Origin: Antedon mediterranea
Taxonomy: Eukaryota; Echinodermata; Crinoidea; Comatulida; Antedonidae
Length of the DNA: 64,000 bases
Direction of reading: 5' to 3'
Assembly: GCF_964355755.1 (NCBI RefSeq)
Contig: NC_092678.1
Location: 8,590,922-8,654,921, forward strand
Shown: positions 55,801 through 64,000 of the stretch, one piece after another
Numbering within the stretch: the stretch's first letter is position 1
Layout of the letters: each line of letters starts with the position of its first letter
Translations under genes and position numbers: made by a program
Notes under the pieces: generated by a model
The model's input: only the letters and a program-made list of their open reading frames with translations
Told to the model about the DNA's origin: nothing
Database searches by the model: none

Positions 55801-56084
55801 AATGCGCTGCTCTCACAGCATTTATTAGGTCTAATAAAACATCGGAAATTCGTTTTTTGTAGGCCTACACTATTTAAAAAGAACGAATAAATATATAAGA
55901 ACAAAAACATTATACATAATAATAAAAATACATTATATAAAAATTACTTAAACAGAACCAAATTATCTAGTAACGGTGTTGTTGAAAACTGTAATTGACT
56001 TTGGGATAAATGATTTGGAATAACGGGTTGTTCGCACACGGTGGGATTGATTTCTTATTATTAAGAATTATAATTATATAGAAT

Positions 56085-56512
56085 TATATTCTTTAAAGAG
56101 GGGATAAGAAGGTGGTGATAAGATACGCTTTACCATAGAGATCACAGTATTTTCATATGTATATTTCATATCATCTATGGTCATTGCAGTAATCCTACAC
56201 GCCCTTCTATTTATTTTATTTAATAATGCATAATCTTTTTGACTTAAACAGTTAAACCAGATTGTAGAACAAAAATGAAATAGAATTATAGTAAAGTTTA
56301 AGAATTGTGTTGTCAATATTAAATTTTCTTAGCTGACGCATCATATAAAGTCTTTGTTGACCATTTTTATAAAGTCTGAGTGTATTTTGGTTCCATTTTA
56401 ACCGATCCTCAATAGTGGTACCTAAATATTTGAATTCAGACAAAACCATAATGTTATCATTTCCAATTTTCAGATTTCCATGTAATTTATTTTTCCGGAA
56501 GTCAATTATCAT
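56085..56512 (-). pseudogene. Non-LTR retrotransposon ORF2 C-terminal fragment
   Basis: The minus strand reads MIIDFRKNKLHGNLKIGNDN, then EFKYLGTTIEDRLKWNQNT and QQRLYMMRQLRKFNIDNTIL. After a frameshift near 56290 it continues STIWFNCLSQKDYALLNKI and SPPSYPLFKEYNSI. The order DFRK, FKYLGT, QRLYxxRxLRxF, IW(F/W), HPLxxxF is that of the thumb and connection region of LINE reverse transcriptases. No catalytic RT motifs adjoin it. Confidence 0.8.
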
Positions 56513-56584
56513 TTCACATGTATACGGTGTATTTTAAACCGTATGTTTTAGTACTCCGTTTCTGCTAGAAGTACTATCTTCGGT

Positions 56585-56790
56585 TGTCGTGTTAAAATTC
56601 ATCTTTTTTACCCAACCTGCCTTTCGATCCCCAATAATTCTTTCCCGAATTAGAATTTGTTGTCTTTGGCGATGTTGTAGCCTCTCAGCTTTTACAGTCT
56701 CACGCCGTACTCCTTTAATTGTAACTAAATTATCTTTCGAAATCTGGCTGTCCTGTTTGTTCCTTTTTAATTTTTTTCAAATCTTTGTTT
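56585..56790 (-). other. Open stretch, possible coding fragment, unknown
   Basis: On the minus strand the frame DNLVTIKGVRRETVKAERLQ...RERIIGDRKAGW stays open for about 65 codons and is rich in Arg, Glu and Gln, suggesting a helical or coiled segment. No homology is recognised and no clear splice sites bound it. Confidence 0.2.
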
Positions 56791-57554
56791 CCCTATAACA
56801 GATTATTTGCAAATGTTGTGATGTTTTTCCTTACTTTCGTTGACTAGATTATTCATCCATGTGAAAAAGCTTACAGAAAATCAAAATATAGGCCTACGAT
56901 ATTTTTAATTGGCAGCAGAAAAGGGTGCCTAAAATACGGTATGAGTTTATAAATACCGTATTTTATCTAGGTGACTCCACTATTTTTGGTTTTATGATTG
57001 ATTGATTGACTGTATGGATATAGTCCCTCTTATATTTGTGTTTCCAATTTTGCTTTTACCCTGCATTAAATGTATGGAAATAGCACATACCCAGAGTAAG
57101 ATGGACAAAAAGGACATATAAAGTTAGAGATATACAAGTTTTTGCCAAAAAATGATGAATCAGATAAGACTCTTTAAAATAAAATACTTATCCAGTGTAT
57201 TGTTTCAGGGTACACACACAATTTTGTAGATATGCCCTTGGAATCGGAATTAATGCCACAGATCTTTCAGTTCAGAAATGGGGCGTTTTCCGATGAATGT
57301 AACTTGCATATTAAATACTATTCGTTTATGGTTATATCTTAAACACTAAGTAAAGTAAGATTCATATCAAAATTTTTCGATTTTGGATATGTTATTCTCC
57401 ATACAATGCCGCTTTTAATGATATAATAATAATACTAAATTTCTTTTTTACAATTTTTCCTGGTATATTTCCTACTTTTGGTTCAACTACCAGACTATTA
57501 TGTCATTTTACTCTGATATGGTGACAGCCAACTTAATTAATATAACTAGAGCGT

Positions 57555-57950
57555 GCGTGCCCACAGATGGTTTTTGAATATATAAATATGTATTGTGCAG
57601 CCCTTTGGTGTAACTATCGTATGAAGACTATTATATCTCTTAATTTATGCTACAATAATGCTCTGCGCCGCATACGTAATGTCTCTAGAAGTATAGTAGT
57701 GCCAGTGCAATGTTTATTGAACATGGTGTCCCTTCCTTCAATGAGCACATGCAAAAATCTACCTATGGTTTCATGCAACGTATGTTGAATAGTGGTAGCA
57801 TCCTTGTTGTTTGTGTATGCAAACATGCTCCATAACTCCAAAATTTATTGTAGATAAAGAAGCATTCTATATAATAAGTTTTTTTGTTTATAAGTTTATT
57901 AATATGGATGCTATTTTCGAAACAAAAAGAAAATTAATTGAATTGAATCG
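57555..57950 (+). pseudogene. Non-LTR retrotransposon 3' fragment (RT C terminus)
   Basis: CAALWCNYRMKTIISLNLCYNNALRRI resembles the region after the RT domain of many invertebrate LINE ORF2 proteins (a cysteine/tryptophan word followed by LxxAYNNALRxI). It continues through VVPVQCLLNMVSLPSM. A stop breaks the frame at about 57786. A short AATTGAATTGAATCG tail follows at 57935-57950, as in the LINEs at 38.6 and 43.5 kb. Confidence 0.65.
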
Positions 57951-58208
57951 ATGTACAAAACTTTAAATTGTCAAAGTGAACGCAAGGAATTTCACACACA
58001 ATACAATCACGATAGAATATTAGGTCTAGTTGAATATAATTGTGTCCATCATTTATTGGCCCAAAAGCTTAAGATGGATTACGTGAAACGTAACACATGC
58101 AAAGTCTGTTCATACATTGGGAAGGAACATCAACAAATATGTACACATTGCATTAAAGAACCTATCTACTCACCCACCAAAAATCCATATAATGTTTATA
58201 AATCCTAG
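57951..58208 (+). CDS. Small frame with CxxC...CxxC knuckle, possibly transposase tail
   Basis: An 85-codon frame following a LINE tail. It contains KRNTCKVCSYIGKEHQQICTHC, that is two CxxC pairs 11 residues apart. They are preceded by HHLLAQKLKMDY and followed by a proline/tyrosine-rich end. A terminal cysteine-rich knuckle of this spacing is found in piggyBac-type transposases, among other zinc-binding proteins. No catalytic DDD region is nearby. The Met at 57951 lies at the LINE tail and is probably not a true start. It is likely a transposon remnant. Confidence 0.3.
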   Translation: MYKTLNCQSERKEFHTQYNHDRILGLVEYNCVHHLLAQKLKMDYVKRNTCKVCSYIGKEHQQICTHCIKEPIYSPTKNPYNVYKS

Positions 58209-58259
58209 GCAAAGCAAAGTGGGTACGGAAAGAAATTGGACAAAAAGTCCAATTTAACC

Positions 58260-60860
58260 TACTATTTATTTATAATGTAAAAAATAATTATCTAATTCAA
58301 CTTAATTAGAAAGCCTAATGGTTTGCAAGTGTTTCTTAGGGCCAGTTCATACTTAAGTTTGCTCCTACTCAACAATTTGTTCTGCATTACACATGCGTTC
58401 GTTCTTACTACGCTATTTTTTAGTTATTTATTTACCAAGGTAAGTGGGTTCCTACACACCAAAGTTAGCGGTAACTGTTGGTCATCAAACTAACTCTGGT
58501 AAATAACTATGTCTAAACGGACCCTTAGACAGTTATGTGATACAGCGATTTTAGTAAAAGCAATGTAGTAAAAAACAGTGGAAAACACCTCAATTCGGGA
58601 CAAGTCGTTCAACCAAAATTCACTTTAATCGTCAATAAATAATTATCTATCTCAACTTAATTAGTTGGCCTAATGGTTTTTAATTGCTGGTACAATTTAG
58701 TACGCATTAAAACTTTACGTCCTATAAAATCTGCGTGCTTACGTAATGCTACATACGCTCTTGCAATTGCCCAGATGGCTCTCGAATACAGGGATTTTGG
58801 CGTAAATAAATGGAAATTGTAAAAATGAAAACGAACGTATACAAACACGATGTAATTCTGTAGCCAAATATAATTTTCATGAGAATTTTAAAATTAAAAC
58901 TTTAGACTTGTGTGTTGCATAGTATCTGCCTGCCACATTCCTGTCTAGTTATTTTATAATGGAGTGGTATCTTCATAATTATAAAATTCGTATCAAACAA
59001 GGATTGTTTTCTTACAACGTCTTACAATTAAGGAATATTACAAATTGTAATATATATTAGTTGTATACATTGATTAGTATTTTCAGTGTTACTATTATAT
59101 ATTTTTGTCTGATTAAAATAAGAAATACTATACTGGCTCGGGTACTGGATTTACAATGGTACTCATTTACTGGATTTACAATGGTACTCATGGCATTAAG
59201 GGGGAGGTGTGGTAGTGTGGTAGTTAAACTAAAGTTGATAGTATAAACGGCAACTGAAAACGCTAGCTCATTATCTGTTTTAATTAATACCTATACCCCA
59301 TATCTGCAGCCACAGTTTGAAAAAAAAATGACTGTTATGAGTGTGGTGTTATTAATCCTGAGGGAATATAAAACCTAAATTCGTTTTAATTGTCAATAAC
59401 TACCGGTAATTATCTAACTCAACTTAAATAGTAAACAGGATTACATTAGGTGGTTGAAATAAGTACAGAAAGTATGAACCAACTTTATATACAATCGAGT
59501 AAGTTACGCGCGATTATCCGAATGTTGTCCTTAAATAAATTTATATATAGACAAGATGGTTCTCGTATACACATAGTACAGTAATTTCAGGTAAAAAATT
59601 TCAAAATGTACGTACCACAGGACTAATATAAAATAGCCTACATATCGTTTACTTGAATGAATAAATAGACACATGGGGATTTGAATGTAGTCAACTAAAA
59701 TTAGTACGCCTATATATGTATTCTAGAACCATCTTTTCTATATATAAATTTATTTAAGGACAAAATTCGGTAAATCGCGCGTAACTTACTCGATTGTATA
59801 TAAAGTTGGTTCATACTTTCGATACTTATTGCCTGGCAATTTATACATTTCTAAATTCCATGCAGCCTTTCATTATGTAAGAGACAGATCAAATTGATCA
59901 TTAGACTACAGTACTACTTCACTCGTGAACACACTATTTTAAATAATACAGGTTTAACAACATTCAATTAGCTGTAGCTTTTTTATATGTATAGGCCTAT
60001 TGCGCCTTTACTTATCAAACTTATCAAGGCGCATTACAGATAACTAAGGCTGGCTGTGTTTATACAACACCCTAAATTTGAACACGTCTTTAATTTTTAG
60101 CGTGTTGCACGGGCCGAGGTCAACCCCCCCCCCCCCCCAAAAAAAACCTTGCAGTTAAATCGTAATACCGTGTTATACCGTAGTTCATAATCCTAAGTTA
60201 TACATATACTTGCATGCATTATGAATTAATATGAGTTTATATTAAGGATTTTAATAACGTTTAAAATTAGTTTATTCAATTATTGATTTTTTAAATCTGC
60301 TTTTGAAATTAGAACAAAAAATGTTTTAGAATTAGGATAAAACTATGCTACATTTTGCCAAATTATACCAACATTTGATTATCGTTAATGGTAAGTGCTA
60401 AATCGGTTAAAATAAGCAAAAAAAAAAAAACAATTATCTACTATTATCTACTAGATTTGGTCAACATTTTCACAGCACATACTTTTATTTAACGAGAGGT
60501 CAAAACAATACCCTGAGGTCTCATTCTTTATGTATCAGAACTAGTTTGGAGATTTTAACTTCTTTTAACTATGGTATCAGTTTGAAGCCATACATTCAAA
60601 TATATGAGAGACGTTAAAATATTGTACTTTTACAACTGTTGGTGAAACATCATCAAACCCGGTGGCTTCTATATATAAATTTACGTAAGGGCAAAATTCG
60701 GTAAATCGCGCCTTACTTCTAGAATTTTTACTCGATGGTATATAAAGTTGGTTCGTACTCTCGGTACTGATTTTAACCACCTGATGTAACCCTGTTTACT
60801 AATTAAATTAAGTTAGATAATAAGTTATTGACGGTTAAAACGAATTTAGGTTCCAAGATT
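58260..60860. repeat. Complex inverted-repeat cluster
   Basis: Two units carrying AATTATCTA(A/T)CTCAACTTAATTAG are at 58265-58300 and 58640-58675, with a third at 59405-59435. The segment 59371-59570 (CCTAAATTCGTTTTAA..., AGTATGAACCAACTTTATATAC, AAATAAATTTATATATAGA) is repeated inverted at 59725-59825 in part and at 60655-60855 in full. The 59.37-60.86 kb interval therefore behaves as a large inverted repeat with a second, smaller one inside it. No transposase frame or clear target duplication was found. The frames at 58657-58848 and 60577-60780 are not supported as genes. Confidence 0.65.
60119..60148 (+). repeat. Poly-C/poly-A microsatellite
   Basis: An uninterrupted C run followed by an A run. 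Assembly length here is likely unreliable. Confidence 0.8.
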
Positions 60861-61024
60861 TGCCCCAAATAGGGGTGTTTTCCGACCGTGGTATACACTG
60901 TATAATGGATGTCCGTCTTGAAAAATACCCGCCACAAAAATGCGAGGAGGCTTCGCATTTTCCTATCTCCTCCTACGATAATTGTTTTTAATAGCTGAAA
61001 ACCGGTTGAACAGCTAGAGTACAC

Positions 61025-61985
61025 CATCATAATGTTGAAGACAGGCCGATATTCTTTAAAAAATACTATTTTGATAGATTTAATATACGATTATACAAAT
61101 CTATTGATTTGCGATGAATGGAACATCCCAATCTCTCAGTCTGCCAGAGTTTGGTTTAACACAAGTACTGTAGGTAAATTTATGAGCCCTTGGTTTAACA
61201 CATACGGTAGGTAAATATATGGGCCCTTTGAGAATAAACTTGCGAGATTGTGGATAGGCTCTACTGTTAGATATATAAACACAATATTATATACAAATAA
61301 ACTTTATACTGACAGTTCTTTCTCAACGTTTGTATTAATTAATAATTACCAAATATAAACGTCGTAGTGGTGTATCGTGACATGGTACTTTAATATTTCA
61401 ATCGATTATGACAGTGACAGTTTTAACTAAACTAAATAAAGAATGTTCTCTAATATAATTAGGAATCTCTTGCCATACACGGGGAAAATTAGTGTACAAT
61501 GAATATTTAAAATAAATAAATAAATAAATAAAATAAAAAAAGTATTAAATCGCAAATGTTTTACTGTATTTAGAGGTATATTATTTATAGGCCTATAAAA
61601 CATGAAAAAAATATTTCGTTACTGAGTGGATAAAGAATATATTTAAAATTGTTCCTCTTTGTACCTATCCGCTTTCCCATCCCTCAACCCTAATGTTACA
61701 TACAAAACACAAATTGGGTTTCTTTAAATGAGTTCAAATCAAAAACTTGGACTCATTTTGTGATAAGTTTCTCCTTCGGAAGTAATTCCCAGGGTGCTAA
61801 TTTTAGTTGACTACATAAATCATCGTGTCTATTTATTCGTTTCTGTAAACGACAATGTATAGGCCTATAGTCCTGCGGTACGTACATTTGAAATCGCCAG
61901 TTTTGTTACGCTGAAATTACTGTGTATTCGAGAACCATCTGTGGGCACGACCTAGATGGTACGCGAGCGAAGCGAGCGTACCATC
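61025..61985. repeat. Duplicated segment, copy 2 (first copy 43535-44345)
   Basis: Same orientation and block order as the first copy, with an added (AAAT)n stretch at about 61508-61535. On the minus strand, 61750-61905 conserves the candidate exon frame. At the right end GGTACGCGAGCGAAGCGAGCGTACC is a self-complementary word at its edges. Confidence 0.8.
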
Positions 61986-62334
61986 TAGTTGTTTGAATTA
62001 AGAGATTTAATCATTTTGTTACATAGCGAGTGAGTTGCTTTGTTTGTTTATAAGGTATTCAGAATATTTTGTCGTAGTAGACTCACATTTTCAATAACCT
62101 TTACAACCGATATTAACAAAATAATCATAATGTGATTTGCATGAAACACGATTGTTCTGTTTCTCTAAAATTATCGGAAGGAAATAACAAATTAATTTAT
62201 AAAACATTATTATGAAGGAATACATTCTACCGAAACGAATTGTGTAGGCCTACTGGCAACCAAATGTTTGATGAAGATGTATTGTACTATAAAATGGGTT
62301 TTGAATAAACATAGAAAAACGTATATAAATCTAT

Positions 62335-63245
62335 TATTAATATTTAAAAATGGTTAAAAATAGAGAAATAGGCCTAATATAAAAAAAAAATAAAAAAAAA
62401 AATAAAAAAGTAGCACTTAAATAAACCCGGCCTAAGACTAATTGATCATGAATCAGCAGCACATAGGGTAAATGAGTAAATGACATGAGTAAATTTGTAC
62501 AAATTAAGAGAAAATTAACGTTAACCAAAAATACACAATTACAATTAAAAGAATAAAATGCAAACAGGGTTGCCAAAATCATACCTCCATGTTGGTTAGT
62601 AGGACCTCAATCCAGGTATCCCAATTAACGTATCATCGACTAACATAACCGTCTGTATTATATCCCCCCAAGCTGGTAGCCTATATAATACAGTTACGTC
62701 ATTATGGTGTGCAAATTATTTTATTACTGAGTGCTAATTTTCCATACAAACTAATTGTTGAGCACTACGGAATTGAATTCTAATTTATTTTCTAATTTTT
62801 TTCAGAGGACAATATATCACTAAAATCTGTTTACTGTCTAGCCTATTTCTACTCCATCCAAAAATCCTTACAAGCATATTCATCAATACACATTGTATTC
62901 TCTTTTAAAGATAAAAACATCTGTTTAAAAGCATTTATTTTATTTATAAATACAAATTGCTTCTAATTCATTGCATTTTTATACATTCTTCTAGAATAAT
63001 GTATTTCAATCTCAGTAACATTATATTTTATACAGTTTGGAAAACTTTCAATGTTCAACTTTCGACGTTTCGTTAATGGGCAAATATGCAACAACTTAAA
63101 ATTATATTGTGCAAGTTTTTGTTTTCTTTAAGACCAGAAACTTTCTTAACCAATATTTTCTTCTTCAAATATGGATTCTCACATATAATAATAATAATAA
63201 TAATAATAATAGCCTGTGCAATTGGTGTAATATAATCATCATCAT
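62335..63245 (+). repeat. Duplicated segment B, copy 2 (first copy 54955-55800)
   Basis: Matches the first copy in order up to the CATACAAACTAATTG region (about 62755). It does so again at 63213-63240 (GCAATTGGTGTAATATAATCAT), with unrelated sequence between, so one copy has an insertion or the other a deletion. Confidence 0.7.
63186..63211 (+). repeat. (ATA)n microsatellite
   Basis: Uninterrupted trinucleotide run preceding the imperfect repeat at 63290-63530. Confidence 0.85.
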
Positions 63246-63294
63246 AATTATCATCAAAAACATCCTCCTCCTCATCATCATCAGTTCCTTGACA

Positions 63295-63530
63295 TGAAAT
63301 GGCAGTGACATGACGCTTTCCATTATTTTTGAATTTTTTATTCTTTCATCATCATCAGTTCCGCCGTGCGACATGACGCTTTCCACTATTTTAACTTTTT
63401 TAACTCTTTCATTATCATCATCATCCTCATCAGTTCCGCCGTGCGACATGACGCTTTCCACTATTTTTACTTTTTTAACTCTTTCATTATCATCATCAGT
63501 TCCGCCGTGCGACATGAGGCTTTCCACCAT
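63295..63530 (-). repeat. Imperfect tandem repeat with whole-codon unit lengths
   Basis: Units carry CCGCCGTGCGACATGACGC, TTTCCACTATTTT and TTAACTCTTTCATTATCATC. Successive starts are spaced by 63, about 65, 75 and 66 bp, so most differ by multiples of three. On the minus strand this reads as a repeating VESVMSHGGTDDDDNERVKKVKI in one open frame (63165-63530). It may be an acidic repetitive coding exon or just a minisatellite; other frames are open too. Confidence 0.6.
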
Positions 63531-63734
63531 GTTATGCTATTTCACACTGTCATTACCAGTTCCACCTCTCATTTTTCACTATTTTATGCAATTCTACTAT
63601 GCGTGCTGACAACCAACTTAATCAATAAAATGTAAGAAAAGAAATACAAGTGGAAAATGACGCGCACCACAGCAATCGAACTTTAAATTGGGCGCGTTGT
63701 GAGCACGTTATGTACTAACGATATATCTGGCGTT

Positions 63735-64000
63735 GTACATACGTCTCATAATATATGCATGTAAAACGTGGGTGATTAATGTAAGAGATCAAAGGCGAAT
63801 TGAAGATTTTAAGACGTAGTGCTGGAGAAAGCTTTAAGGTATACTATGGACAGCCAGCCAGTCAGCTAGAAAAAAACCAACGAAGGTGTTAGGCACGAAA
63901 TAGGCAAAAGAATACACACTACTTACATCGGTTGTCAAACCAAAACTGCAATACTTTGCCAGACGGAATAGAAATAATCTGGAGAAAATGGTTATTTGGA
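63735..64000 (+). pseudogene. Retrotransposon endonuclease-RT C-terminal relic, cut by window edge
   Basis: With frameshifts and stops, the plus strand reads ACKTWVINVRDQRRIEDFKT, CWRKL, WTASQS and then KPKLQYFARRNRNNLEKMV. This is the order of the C-terminal tail of RTE/CFDP2-type elements (CETW, RRIEAFEMxCWRxxLRI, LRYFGHVxRxNxLEK). At least two stops interrupt it. The end lies beyond the window. Confidence 0.65.

Overview
This is an AT-rich, repeat-dominated stretch of an invertebrate animal nuclear genome. The signs are a multi-exon gene with GT-AG introns, numerous non-LTR retrotransposons with separate ORF1 and ORF2, several kinds of cut-and-paste DNA element with clean target-site duplications (TSDs), and tRNA-like sequences. 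A marine invertebrate, perhaps an echinoderm or other non-vertebrate deuterostome, is my guess from overall style only. No taxon-specific marker was seen.

Two host genes are well supported, both on the minus strand. The first (12665-16585) is an unbroken 1306-codon reading frame with a splice acceptor just before its ATG. Its N-terminal half is built like a polymorphic effector: three helical repeats, a glycine-zipper segment and a possible ADP-ribosyltransferase-like domain. Its C-terminal half is about six beta-sandwich-like repeats. The second (46372-50389) is a six-exon PLP-dependent serine racemase / threonine dehydratase-like gene that lacks only its first exon in my reading. A duplicate of it lies about 40 kb away (3500-6345). 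That copy is dead: catalytic lysine changed to asparagine, a nonsense codon, a frameshift, a missing exon and a transposon inside an exon. A third scrap of the family is at 30343-30402.

Layout. 0-3.4 kb: tRNA-like relic, repeats, two decayed LINE fragments. 3.5-6.3 kb: dead enzyme copy carrying a Mutator-like element. 6.4-10.75 kb: RTE-type retrotransposon broken by a TTA-flanked Harbinger-like element, then a twin of that element and a small MITE. 10.8-12.6 kb: AT-rich repeats and a reverse transcriptase scrap. 12.6-16.6 kb: the large gene. 16.6-18.1 kb: foldback satellite element. 18.7-21.4 kb: terminal-inverted-repeat elements, one set nested four levels deep. 21.4-31 kb: dispersed repeat modules, SINE-like units and a 1.9 kb foldback element with a 6-bp TSD. 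31.6-43.5 kb: two CR1-like retrotransposons with different ORF1 types, the first split by a 2.4 kb TTAA element. 43.5-46.3 kb: duplicated segment and DNA transposon. 46.3-50.4 kb: intact enzyme gene carrying an LTR-like insert in an intron. 51.3-54.6 kb: 3.3 kb palindromic satellite element. 54.9-64 kb: duplicated segments, inverted repeats and RT relics.

The window has no operon-like or pathway arrangement. Its interest lies in the large effector-like gene, in the duplicated enzyme copies that serve as each other's empty insertion sites, and in a family of large satellite-armed foldback elements. All domain calls are by eye and no database search was possible.
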